A stretch of DNA of 63,934 bases from Polaromonas sp. Its GTDB lineage: Bacteria > Pseudomonadota > Gammaproteobacteria > Burkholderiales > Burkholderiaceae_C. Of this stretch, positions 1-8,136 are shown in pieces. Location: NCBI GenBank assembly GCA_028291985.1, contig JAQGNE010000067.1, positions 1 to 63,934 on the forward strand, given 5' to 3'. Each line of letters begins with the position of its first letter. The stretch's first letter is position 1. The translations under genes were made by a program, and so were the position numbers. The notes beneath the pieces are model-generated. The model did not search any database. It was not told the origin of the DNA and saw only the letters and a program-made list of their open reading frames with translations.

Positions 1-73
1 AGGTATCGAAAGCCCGGCACAAAAGAGGAGCGTTCAGGCACCTCAGCACGAACCGGCAAAGCATACGGCCGGA

Positions 74-366
74 TCAGCCATCTGCCGTTGGCTTCTCGCC
101 CAGATAGACCGCTGTCTTTTCAGTCCACAGTTGCAGGCTGTCCAGCAGGCCTTTCTGACTGAACGAGCAACTTTCTTCGCTGAACAGCACGCTCGATTCG
201 AGCCTGTCCAGCAGTTGCTGCAAACCTCCTGGTAACGCGGTAGCAGTGCACCGGTCAAGGCAGTCTGCGAGCGTGCCATCTGCACGAATTGCTGTGTGCG
301 GCCGGGCTCGCTGCGCAGCCGGTGCAGTGCTTGTGTCAAGGCCTGCAGCTGCAGTTGTGCGCTCAT
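74..366 (-). pseudogene. Small conserved-looking protein, frameshifted
   Basis: Reading begins at the ATG at 366, which overlaps the stop of the upstream MFS gene by four bases (ATGA), so the two would be translationally coupled. The first ~47 residues are a soluble, Gln/Leu-rich helix. Near 217-222 the sensible reading jumps frame: the original frame becomes Cys-rich, while the neighbouring frame continues helically (GLQQLLDRLESS ... LQLWTEK) to a TGA at 74-76, giving about 96 residues. One missing base would explain it. No function is recognised. It is either a decaying gene or a sequencing indel; the ATGA coupling suggests it was once a real partner of the MFS gene. Confidence 0.5.
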
Positions 367-1553
367 GGGGCCTCCTTCAGCTGGGTGGAGCCACTGCCAG
401 CGGGGCCGCCGGGCTTGCGGATCGCCGGCGCACGGTCAAAAGCCAGCGTCAGTAGGGCCGCCATGGCAAAAGGCGCGCCGACCCAGCCCAGACGCGCAAA
501 ACCTGCCTGGCTCAACAGGGCGCCACTGATGACCGCGCCTGAGGCAGTGCCCAGGTAAAGCATCGAAGCGTTCAGACTCATCAGCAGTGGCGCCTGTGTT
601 GGCGACAGCGCCACAAGCCGGCTTTGCTGTGGCGCCATCAGGCCGAACCCGGCGATGCCCCACGCCACCAGCGTGGCCACCATGGCTGCCACGCTGCCAC
701 TGGTCAGGGGCAGCAGGCACATGGTGGTGATCAGCACGCTGAGCTGAACCAGCATGGTGCGGGTGGCGCCTAAATGATCGTTGGCCCAGCCGCCCAGCAA
801 GGTGCCGGCAACGCCTGCCAGGCCAAAGGCCGCCAGCGTCAGCGAAAGGCCGGTGGATGTCATCGGGTTGAGCGCCTGCAACACCGGCCCCACATAGGCA
901 AACACGCTGAAGATGGCCATGAAGTAGAGCAGGGTTCTCAGCCACACCCGCAGCACCGGCCCCTGGCGCGCTGCTGCCGCAAGGCCCGCAAAGCTGGCCT
1001 GGCTGCCGCGCAGGCTGGCCGGTATCAGCCAGCTGGCTGCCAGCAAGGCCGCTAGGCCCGCACCTGCGGAAAGCCACACCGGAACGCGCCAGCCAAATTC
1101 AAAACCCAGCCATGCACCCACCGGCACGCCTACCGCATAGCTGATGCTCATACCCAGAAATGTGATGGACAGCGCCCGGCCACGCAATGCCGGCTTGACC
1201 ATGCCTACAGCCAGCGCCGAGGCGGCCGCGGTGAACATGGCGCCGGCGCCCATCAGCACACGCCCTAGCAGCAGCACCGTCAGGTTGGGCGCCAGCGCGC
1301 AGACCAGGCAGCCGGCCGTGAACAGCGCCAGCGCCAGCTGTATCGTGCGCCTGCTGGGCCAGCGGGCTGTCCACATGATGAGCATCGGCGCAAGCACTGC
1401 GGTAGACACCGCATAAGCCGTCATGGCCTGGCCGGCCGCCGCTACGCTGATGCCCAGTGACGTGCTGACGGTCTGCAAAATGCCACCCAGTACGAAAGCA
1501 CCGCTGCCGATGACGAGGTTGCAAAGCGCGAAGAAGTAGAGGATGCGGGGCAT
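363..1553 (-). CDS. MFS transporter, DHA1/AraJ-like
   Basis: A 396-residue inner-membrane protein made of alternating hydrophobic helices consistent with twelve membrane segments, the normal size for drug:H+ antiporter-1 family members. The N-terminus enters the membrane almost at once (NLVIGSGAFVLGGIL), and the loop after helix 2 carries the basic patch TARWPSRR seen at the MFS motif A position. LLLGRVLMGAGAMF matches the motif region of helix 4. It probably exports a small molecule or sugar; the substrate cannot be told from sequence. The stop overlaps the start of the small frameshifted gene downstream. The region upstream carries a dispersed repeat and a 12 bp tandem repeat. Confidence 0.85.
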   Translation of the reverse strand: MPRILYFFALCNLVIGSGAFVLGGILQTVSTSLGISVAAAGQAMTAYAVSTAVLAPMLIMWTARWPSRRTIQLALALFTAGCLVCALAPNLTVLLLGRVLMGAGAMFTAAASALAVGMVKPALRGRALSITFLGMSISYAVGVPVGAWLGFEFGWRVPVWLSAGAGLAALLAASWLIPASLRGSQASFAGLAAAARQGPVLRVWLRTLLYFMAIFSVFAYVGPVLQALNPMTSTGLSLTLAAFGLAGVAGTLLGGWANDHLGATRTMLVQLSVLITTMCLLPLTSGSVAAMVATLVAWGIAGFGLMAPQQSRLVALSPTQAPLLMSLNASMLYLGTASGAVISGALLSQAGFARLGWVGAPFAMAALLTLAFDRAPAIRKPGGPAGSGSTQLKEAP

Positions 1554-1744
1554 GGGTCAGAAAAAGTTCTCAAGTGGCGCGCTCGTTTGCCTGGTGCAAC
1601 TGAAGCGGGGATTCGAAAGCCGAACCTGCGACAAGCACCGGCCAGGCCAGGAGCCCGATGATGCCGCCGGCGTCCCCGTGCTGCAGAAGTCCTGCAGCCA
1701 TCGCGTGCATGGTAACGCTCAACCAGCGAGAACTAGCAGTTTGT

Positions 1745-1803
1745 CAATGAAAAGTGCTGCTGGCCCAATAGATATGGGCGGTATAAGCTATCAGTTAAAT
1801 AGC
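1745..1803 (+). repeat. Dispersed Comamonadaceae-type palindromic repeat, copy 1
   Basis: The copy reads AATGAAAAGTGCTGCTGGCC at its left end, then a short GCCC..GGGC arm pair, and ends with GCTATcagttaaATAGC. It shares the order A-rich left end, GTGCCTC-like block, GCCC/GGGC hairpin, GCTAT..ATAGC hairpin with nine other copies in the window. It lies upstream of the MFS gene. Confidence 0.75.
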
Positions 1804-1821
1804 GTTCGCATGTACGGTGGT

Positions 1822-1869
1822 CGGCGCCAACAGCGGCGCCAACAGCGGCGCCAACAGCGGCGCCAACAG
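1822..1869. repeat. 12 bp tandem repeat, four perfect units
   Basis: The unit CGGCGCCAACAG occurs four times head to tail without change, followed by a degenerate partial unit (CGGTGCCGG). It sits in the 349-base gap between the MFS start and the end of the Bug receptor gene. Each unit contains the GGCGCC palindrome. Perfect short units like this are prone to copy-number change by slippage. Confidence 0.9.
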
Positions 1870-1901
1870 CGGTGCCGGCCACGCGGGCCGGCAACCGGGA
1901 G

Positions 1902-2864
1902 TCAGTCCAGCTTCGCGCCCGAATCCTTGACGGCCGCCGCCCAACGTGGCATTTCAGCGGCTAGAAACGCACCGAACTCCTCGCTGCCCAAAAACGCCGG
2001 GTCGGCGCCCTGGCTCACCATGCGGGTCCTGATGTCGGGATTGGTCATGACCTGCCTGAAGGCATCGCTCAACTTGGCGGTCACATCTTTCGGTAGCCCG
2101 GCTGGCGCGAGAAAACCGTAAAAGCCGACCACTTCAAAACCTTTGATGCCCGACTCGATGACCGTCGGAATGTCGGGCAGGGCGGGGTTGCGCTCCTTGC
2201 TGGTCACTGCCAGCGCGCGCACCTTGCCCTGCTTGTGGTAGTTGGCGGCCTGCGGAATCGATTCCCCCATGAACTGCACCTGGCCAGCCATCAGGTCGGC
2301 AAAGGCCGGCGCGCTGCCGCGGTAGGGTATGTGCACCATAAATAGCCCGGTGGCATTCTTGAACATCTCCGGCACCAGATGGCTGATGCCGCCGTTGCCA
2401 GCCGAGCCGTAATTGACCTGGCCCGGGCGCGCCCGGGTGTAATCCATGAATTCCTTGAGGGTGTTGACCGGCAGCTTCGGGTTGACCAAAAGCGCCAGAG
2501 GCTGCATGGCGGTGCGGGCTATCGGCGTGAAGTCTTTCAGCGTGCCGTAGGGCAGTTTGGAATACAGCGCCGGGTTGATCACCATCACACCGGTGTTGGC
2601 GAGCATCAGCGTGTAGCCATCGGGTGGTGCCTTCATCACATCCTGCGCGCCGACCGTGCCCCCGGCGCCGGATTTGTAATCAATCACGACAGGCTGGCCC
2701 AGCACCGCTTGCAGGCGCTCGGTGAGCAAACGCGCATGCTGGTCGAGTGGGCCGCCAGCGGGGAAGCCGATCACCACGCGTATGGGTTTTTCAGGAAAGG
2801 CGGCGGCAGCCAGTGTGCTTGCCGTCCAAAAGAATACGGCCAGTACGGCCTTGCGTGTCAACAT
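1902..2864 (-). CDS. Bug/TctC-family periplasmic substrate-binding protein
   Basis: A 320-residue receptor of the tripartite tricarboxylate transporter (Bug) family. The ATG at 2864 was chosen because AAGGAGA lies just upstream and the following residues form a signal peptide (basic MLTRK, hydrophobic core, cleavage near AAAA-FPEKP). Family signatures are visible: FPEKPIRVVIGFPAGGPLD near the mature N-terminus, NYGSAGNGGISHL in the middle, and VPYRG-like HIPYRGSAPA. Such proteins bind carboxylates in the periplasm. No TctA/TctB membrane genes are adjacent, which is common for the expanded Bug families of Burkholderiales. It precedes nothing obvious downstream; OsmC lies upstream on the same strand. 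Confidence 0.93.
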   Translation of the reverse strand: MLTRKAVLAVFFWTASTLAAAAFPEKPIRVVIGFPAGGPLDQHARLLTERLQAVLGQPVVIDYKSGAGGTVGAQDVMKAPPDGYTLMLANTGVMVINPALYSKLPYGTLKDFTPIARTAMQPLALLVNPKLPVNTLKEFMDYTRARPGQVNYGSAGNGGISHLVPEMFKNATGLFMVHIPYRGSAPAFADLMAGQVQFMGESIPQAANYHKQGKVRALAVTSKERNPALPDIPTVIESGIKGFEVVGFYGFLAPAGLPKDVTAKLSDAFRQVMTNPDIRTRMVSQGADPAFLGSEEFGAFLAAEMPRWAAAVKDSGAKLD

Positions 2865-2950
2865 GCGGGTCTCCTTTTTTTGATGTGCGAGCTGCATGAT
2901 AAACAGGTGCTGGCACTGACGGCACCCTTGAGCTTGCCAACCTTGCGCTG

Positions 2951-3388
2951 TTACTTGTCTAGCGTTGCCTGCAAGGTGATCTCCGGCACGCTCGCCAAGG
3001 CTTTCGACAAAGGGCAGCCCGCCTTGGCAGCTTGCGCAATTTCCTGAAACTTTGCTTCGTCCAGGCCTGGCACCGTGGCTTTCATCGTCAACGCGATGCG
3101 GTCTATCTTGAAGCCGTCGCCGTCCTTGACCAGCCGTACCGCAGCCTGGGTATCGACGGACTGCGTGGGCATGCCGGCTTTTTCGCAAGCAAATGCAAAA
3201 GCCATGGTGAAGCAGGCTGCGTGCGCAGCGCCGACGATTTCTTCGGGGTTGGTGCCTTTGCGGTCATCCTCGAAGCGGCTGGTGAAGCCGTAGGGGTAGT
3301 TGTCAAGCGCCCCGGTTTCGGTGCTGATCTGGCCCCTGCCGGACTTGCCGGCGCCGTCCCAGTGCACATTTGCCATCTTGTCTGCCAT
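2951..3388 (-). CDS. osmC: OsmC-family peroxiredoxin
   Basis: A 145-residue protein of normal OsmC length. These cytoplasmic thiol peroxidases reduce organic hydroperoxides with a pair of redox cysteines. Both are visible, in HAACFTMAFA (about residue 59) and AGCPLSKAL (about 124), and the N-terminal GRGQISTETG segment fits the OsmC branch rather than Ohr. A ribosome site AAGGATG lies before the ATG at 3388. It faces the acyl-CoA ligase gene across a 200-base divergent promoter region. The Bug receptor follows on the same strand after 86 bases and may be co-transcribed, although the functions show no obvious link. Confidence 0.92.
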   Translation of the reverse strand: MADKMANVHWDGAGKSGRGQISTETGALDNYPYGFTSRFEDDRKGTNPEEIVGAAHAACFTMAFAFACEKAGMPTQSVDTQAAVRLVKDGDGFKIDRIALTMKATVPGLDEAKFQEIAQAAKAGCPLSKALASVPEITLQATLDK

Positions 3389-3591
3389 GCTGTCATCCTT
3401 GACGAGTGAAAGGGGCCGAGTCTGCGGGCGCGCCCCGGCCAGCGGTGTAGGACGGCGCCCTTAACGCGACAGGTGCGCGACTGCATGCATTCACCTTGGC
3501 ACCAGCGTCGTCGCCCAGGTGACCCGCCCCGTGTCTACCCCAATGGTTTGCTGGCTGAGGGGCGCTAGGCTGTGAGCCCCAAGGAGACACG

Positions 3592-5289
3592 ATGAACCGC
3601 GCCCATTACAAGTTCTGGCCCAAGCGGCTTCCCCGCAGCATCACGCCGCCCGCAACCTCGCTCTGGCACAACCTGGCCGTCAATGCGCTGCGGTTTCCGG
3701 CCAAGCCTGCGCTGGTGTTTTTTGATCAGGTGATGAGCTATGCGCAGCTGATGCAGCAGGCCGAAAGCCTTGCGGGCACACTGGCGGCCTGCGGCGTCAA
3801 AAGCGGCGACCGGGTGGGGCTTTACCTGCAGAACTCGCCGCAGTGGGTGGTGGCGCATTTCGCCATCCTGCGCGCCAACGCCGTGGTGGTTCCGGTCAAT
3901 CCGATGAACCGCGCTGAAGAGCTCAAGCATTACATCACCGACCCCGGCACCCGCGTCTTTATCGCAGCGGCAGACCTGGCGCATGACCTGGTCAGGGCGG
4001 ATGCTGGGCTGGATGCTGGCGAGCGGCTCTCGCACCTCATCGTGACGCATTACCGCGATGCATTTGATGTTGATGCCAGCCTGGTCAGCGGCACGCTACC
4101 CGACGCCTGGCGCGACTGGCTGGGTACGCGCCACCCTTTGCCCGGGCTGGCCAGCGGCGGTGTCATCGACTGGAAAGACGCGCTGAAGGCAGACGCGCAG
4201 ATTCTGCCCCCGCACACCGCCAAGCCCGGTGACCTGGCGGTGCTGCCGTACACCAGCGGCACGACGGGCCTGCCCAAAGGCTGCATGCACACCCACGCCA
4301 GCATCATGCACAACGCGGTGGCCAGCAGCCTGTGGGGCAACAGCACCTTTGAAAACGTGGTGCTGTCGGTAGTGCCAATGTTTCACATCACCGGCATGGT
4401 GTCGGTGCTGCATGCGTCAATCTACGGAGGCGCTACGCTGGTGGTCATGCCGCGCTGGGACCGCGAACTGGCGGGCAAACTGATATCGCGCTGGCGGGTC
4501 ACGCACTGGACGAACATTCCGACCATGGTGATTGATCTGATGGCCAGCCCGAACTTTGCGAGCTTTGATTTGAGCGGCCTGCAGTACATCGGCGGCGGCG
4601 GCGCAGCCATGCCGCAGGCCGTGGCCCAACGCCTGTGGGAACACTACGGCCTGCGCTTCGCCGAAGGCTACGGCCTGACCGAAACCGCAGCCCCGTCGCA
4701 CAGCAACCCGCCCGACGCCACCAAGCAGCAATGCCTGGGCGTGCCATTTGTCAGCACTGACTCACGCATCATTGACCCTGTCTCGCTGCAAGAGCTGGCG
4801 CAAGGCGAGCAGGGCGAAATCATCATGTGCGGGCCGCAAAATTTCCAGGGCTACTGGAAGCGGCCAGATGCTACCCGCGATGCGTTCATCGAGATCGATG
4901 GCAAGCGGTTTTTTCGCTCCGGCGATCTGGGCCATGTCGACGAAGACGGCTATTTCTTCATCACCGACAGGCTCAAGCGAATGATCAATGCATCCGGCTT
5001 CAAGGTGTGGCCGGCCGAGGTGGAGGCGCTGATGTTCCGGCATCCGGCCATTCAGGAGGCCTGCATCATTTCAACCCGTGATGCCTACCGCGGCGAAAGC
5101 GTCAAAGCCGTCGTCGTGCTGCGCGCCACCGCCAGGGGCAACACCAGCGCGGAAGACATCATCAGTTGGTGCAAGGACAACATGGCGGCCTACAAATACC
5201 CGCGCGTGGTCGAGTTTGTCGATGCGCTTCCCAAAAGCGGCTCCGGCAAGGTGATGTGGAGAACGCTGCAGGAAGCCGAACCCAAATAG
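3592..5289 (+). CDS. AMP-dependent acyl-CoA synthetase/ligase
   Basis: A 565-residue adenylate-forming enzyme that activates a carboxylic acid (probably a medium- or long-chain fatty or aromatic acid) to its acyl-CoA with ATP. The P-loop-like A3 motif LPYTSGTTGLPKGCMHTH lies near residue 217, the A5 region AEGYGLTETAAPS near 360, the A7 hinge FFRSGDLGHVDEDGYFFITDR near 440, and the catalytic lysine motif LPKSGSGKVMWR at the C-terminus. AAGGAGA precedes the ATG at 3592. It appears monocistronic; a dispersed repeat follows its stop directly. Substrate is not predictable from sequence alone. Confidence 0.93.
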   Translation: MNRAHYKFWPKRLPRSITPPATSLWHNLAVNALRFPAKPALVFFDQVMSYAQLMQQAESLAGTLAACGVKSGDRVGLYLQNSPQWVVAHFAILRANAVVVPVNPMNRAEELKHYITDPGTRVFIAAADLAHDLVRADAGLDAGERLSHLIVTHYRDAFDVDASLVSGTLPDAWRDWLGTRHPLPGLASGGVIDWKDALKADAQILPPHTAKPGDLAVLPYTSGTTGLPKGCMHTHASIMHNAVASSLWGNSTFENVVLSVVPMFHITGMVSVLHASIYGGATLVVMPRWDRELAGKLISRWRVTHWTNIPTMVIDLMASPNFASFDLSGLQYIGGGGAAMPQAVAQRLWEHYGLRFAEGYGLTETAAPSHSNPPDATKQQCLGVPFVSTDSRIIDPVSLQELAQGEQGEIIMCGPQNFQGYWKRPDATRDAFIEIDGKRFFRSGDLGHVDEDGYFFITDRLKRMINASGFKVWPAEVEALMFRHPAIQEACIISTRDAYRGESVKAVVVLRATARGNTSAEDIISWCKDNMAAYKYPRVVEFVDALPKSGSGKVMWRTLQEAEPK

Positions 5290-5295
5290 CCGAAA

Positions 5296-5357
5296 TATGA
5301 ACAAAAAGTGCCTCTAGCCCAGCTTCCATAAGAGCTGTAGCTATCAAAAGCATAGCA
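5296..5357 (+). repeat. Dispersed palindromic repeat, copy 2
   Basis: One of the best-preserved copies: AAAAAGTGCCTCTAGCCCAG at left, then a short arm pair and the right-end hairpin GCTATcaaaagcATAGCA. It begins seven bases after the acyl-CoA ligase stop. Confidence 0.85.
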
Positions 5358-5487
5358 GATAAAGCTTTTGTCCGATTGCGGCGATCTGTCCGGTTCACCT
5401 TGGGTTATGGTGCGCCTGATAAATTGACGCCTGCTGAACAACGTCTGCCGATCCCAGGCACGCGCACCGGCTGCCAGGCTACACAAC

Positions 5488-6372
5488 ATGCTCAAGCTCC
5501 CACGCGATTTTCCGCGCCACCCTGAAGACAAGCCCCTGGCGGGCTGGCGGCTGCGCTGGTACACCGTTATTTTTGAGGCCGATACGCGGGCCGGACGGCT
5601 GTTTGACAAGACGCTGATCGCCATCATCCTGGTCAGCATCGCGGTGGTGATGGCCGACAGCGTGCAAGCCATCAACCGGGTGTATGGTGGCGCTTTCCAA
5701 GCGATGGAATGGCTTTTCACAGCGCTCTTTACCGCCGAGTACATTGCGCGGCTCCTGTCCGTGCGGCGGCCATTGCGTTACGCCATCAGTTTCTTCGGCA
5801 TCATCGACCTGATTGCGGTACTGCCCACCTACCTGGCGCTGTTTTTCCCGGAGCTGCATGCGCTGATTGACGTGCGGGTGCTGCGGTTGCTGCGGGTTTT
5901 TCGCGTTTTCAAGCTTGCAGCCTATGTGCAGGAATACCAGACGCTTGGCCATGCACTGTCGGCCAGCGGACGCAAGATCCTCGTGTTTCTGACAGCGGTG
6001 ATCATGGTGGTGCTGGTGCTGGGCACCGTGATGTATGTGGTGGAAGGCCGGGAGAACGGCTTCACCAGTATTCCGACTTCGGTGTACTGGGCCATCAGCA
6101 CGGTTACGACCGTAGGGTACGGAGACATCACGCCGAAGACGGACCTGGGTCGCTTTATTTCATCGTTCATGATGCTGCTGGGCTGGGGCATCCTGGCGGT
6201 TCCCACTGGCATCGTCACCGCTGAGATGTCGGCCATGCGCCATGGAAGGCTGCCCGAGCCCACCACCCGCACTTGTCCCGAGTGCCTGGTAGAGGGACAG
6301 GCGGCCTACGCGAACTTTTGCTTTGATTGCGGGGCTAAGCTGCTGCCGTATCAGCGCGATGGCGCTGGGTGA
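5488..6372 (+). CDS. Voltage-gated potassium channel with C-terminal zinc ribbon
   Basis: A 294-residue inner-membrane channel with six transmembrane segments. S4 is clearly voltage-sensor-like (VRVLRLLRVFRVFK, an arginine every third residue). The pore loop holds the K+ selectivity filter TTVGYGD at residues 207-213, followed by S6. After S6 the chain ends with CPEC (263-266) and CFDC (278-281), a four-cysteine zinc-ribbon-like knuckle facing the cytoplasm in place of an RCK domain. It conducts K+ in response to membrane voltage; the knuckle may be a redox or metal sensor or an assembly element (inference). It is monocistronic and convergent with yaeQ. Confidence 0.93.
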   Translation: MLKLPRDFPRHPEDKPLAGWRLRWYTVIFEADTRAGRLFDKTLIAIILVSIAVVMADSVQAINRVYGGAFQAMEWLFTALFTAEYIARLLSVRRPLRYAISFFGIIDLIAVLPTYLALFFPELHALIDVRVLRLLRVFRVFKLAAYVQEYQTLGHALSASGRKILVFLTAVIMVVLVLGTVMYVVEGRENGFTSIPTSVYWAISTVTTVGYGDITPKTDLGRFISSFMMLLGWGILAVPTGIVTAEMSAMRHGRLPEPTTRTCPECLVEGQAAYANFCFDCGAKLLPYQRDGAG

Positions 6373-6408
6373 TGCTTGCCGAAAGCCGCTGACCGGTCAT
6401 CAACCGGT

Positions 6409-6960
6409 CTACGCGGTCAGCCGCTGCGGCGTGATCTCTACCGACCCCAGCGCGGTGCTCATGTATAGCGTGCCGTCCTGCACCGTCACTTGCAGCTGCA
6501 TGCTGCGCTCGGCCAGCCTGGCGAGTGCCTGGCTTTGCGCTGCGTCGATCTGCCAGACCACCAGGTTGGACGCGCGGGTCAGCTTGGTTTCGATGTTCTT
6601 CCACCAGACGTTGGTGCTGCTGGCAAAGCTGTAGACACTGACTTTTTCAGCGCGGCCAGCCGCGCGCATCAGGCGCTTGTCGTCGGGCTGGCCTACATCG
6701 ATCCAATGCAGGATGGATTCGGTGTAATCCTTGTGCCACAGGGCGGGCTCGTCGACATCCCACAAGTCTTTTGCGAAATCGAGCTTGCCCTTTTTGTCAT
6801 CGGCCGGCACGTTCAGGGCAAAGGCCAGCAGGCGAATCATCATGCGCTCGTCGGCCTCCGACGGATGGCGCGCAATGATCACGCTGTGGTCGGCATAGAC
6901 ATTGCGGTCCATGTCGGTAAGTTGAAGCTGGGCTTTGTAGATGGTGGCTTTGAGTGCCAT
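6409..6960 (-). CDS. yaeQ: YaeQ family protein
   Basis: A 183-residue cytoplasmic protein matching YaeQ along its length: MALKATIYKAQLQLTDMDR at the start, a HPSEADERMMIRLLAFAL segment, and LHWIDVGQPDDKR near residue 90. YaeQ has a PD-(D/E)XK nuclease-like fold in solved structures; its cellular role is not settled (it was once proposed to suppress an RfaH defect). The gene stands alone, convergent with the K+ channel and divergent from the LLM oxidoreductase with a ~100-base gap. Confidence 0.93.
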   Translation of the reverse strand: MALKATIYKAQLQLTDMDRNVYADHSVIIARHPSEADERMMIRLLAFALNVPADDKKGKLDFAKDLWDVDEPALWHKDYTESILHWIDVGQPDDKRLMRAAGRAEKVSVYSFASSTNVWWKNIETKLTRASNLVVWQIDAAQSQALARLAERSMQLQVTVQDGTLYMSTALGSVEITPQRLTA

Positions 6961-7065
6961 GGCGCATTTCTTTGATCGAGCTGGGACAGGCCACTATTGG
7001 AACAGAGCCCGCCCGCGCCATCCCCTTCGCCAGCGCCAGCAGGCCTGCCTAGCTATAGTTTGCGC

Positions 7066-8097
7066 ATGCTCTTATCTGTATTGGACCAGTCGGTTGCTGT
7101 CAGCGGCCGCACTGAAGACGAATCCATCCGCCAAACCCTCGCGCTGGCCCGGCATTGTGAAGGCCTTGGATATCACCGGTTCTGGGTCAGCGAGCACCAC
7201 AGCCATCCCAGCATCGTCGGCTCTGCACCCGAGGTCTTGATGGCAGCGATTGCCGCTAGCACCAGCCGTATCCGCATCGGCAGCGCGGGCGTGATGCTGC
7301 CGCATTATGCGGCGCTCAAGGTGGCTGAGCAGTTTCGGGTGCTGGAGGCACTGGCGCCCGGACGCATCGACCTGGGCGTTGGGCGCGCGCCGGGCTCGGA
7401 CATGCGTACCGCGCGGTTGCTGCGCAATGATCCACGTCAGTCCGCAGACAATTTTCCGGTGCAGGTGCGCGAACTGCAGGCATGGGTCAGCGGCACGCCC
7501 CTGCCCGAAGGTCATCCGGGGCATGGCGTGACCGCCAACCCTGCAGGGCCGACAACGCCCGATCTATGGATGCTCGGAAGCTCTGACTATGGTGCCCAGC
7601 TGGCGGCGCATTACGGCCTGCCCTATGCCTTTGCCTGGTTCATCACCGACGGGCAGGGCGCCGCTCAGGCGCTGGAGGTGTACCGCCGGCTTTACCGACC
7701 CAGTTCGCTTTACCCCGAGCCCCACCCACTGCTGTGTGTATGGGCCCTGGCGGCGGATACCGAAGCGGAGGCGTGGCATCACTTTGCAAGCCGCCAGCGC
7801 TGGAAGCTTGACCGCAACCGCGGCGTACTGGGTGCATTGCCATCACCTGCGGAATCAGCGCTGAGACCGCACACTGCGGCCGAGCAGATGGAGGCCGCAG
7901 CGCTGCGCGAAACCGCTGTAGTCGGCACCGGTGAGCAGGTTGCTACAAAGCTTCGCGCCTTGGCTGATACTCATGAGGTCGACGAGGTGGCCATCATCAC
8001 CTGGACGCACGACCCGGCGGCGCAGCGACGCTCTTACGAGCTGCTGGCGCTGGCGTTCGACATGGCCACCAGCACGACGTGTACCTCAAAGTTCTGA
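7066..8097 (+). CDS. LLM-class flavin-dependent oxidoreductase
   Basis: A luciferase-like monooxygenase-family TIM barrel of about 343 residues. The family starts with a strand such as LLSVLDQS, so the ATG at 7066 is preferred over a TTG at 6997 that would add a proline-rich leader. Signatures include HRFWVSEHHSHP (the F420/FMN-site EHH motif), IRIGSAGVMLPHY and GRIDLGVGRAPGSD. Such enzymes use reduced FMN and oxygen; the substrate is unknown. The next gene, a core-MetE methionine synthase, starts 39 bases later on the same strand, so the two are probably co-transcribed. That pairing is notable because one core-MetE family is reported to be oxygen-dependent. Confidence 0.88.
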   Translation: MLLSVLDQSVAVSGRTEDESIRQTLALARHCEGLGYHRFWVSEHHSHPSIVGSAPEVLMAAIAASTSRIRIGSAGVMLPHYAALKVAEQFRVLEALAPGRIDLGVGRAPGSDMRTARLLRNDPRQSADNFPVQVRELQAWVSGTPLPEGHPGHGVTANPAGPTTPDLWMLGSSDYGAQLAAHYGLPYAFAWFITDGQGAAQALEVYRRLYRPSSLYPEPHPLLCVWALAADTEAEAWHHFASRQRWKLDRNRGVLGALPSPAESALRPHTAAEQMEAAALRETAVVGTGEQVATKLRALADTHEVDEVAIITWTHDPAAQRRSYELLALAFDMATSTTCTSKF

Positions 8098-8136
8098 ATT
8101 TCAACAACGAGACCACCAGCAGACAAGGACCCATCG

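Noticed and set aside
1822..1869. CRISPR-like array
   Set aside because: Units are 12 bp, contiguous and without spacers, and no cas genes are present.
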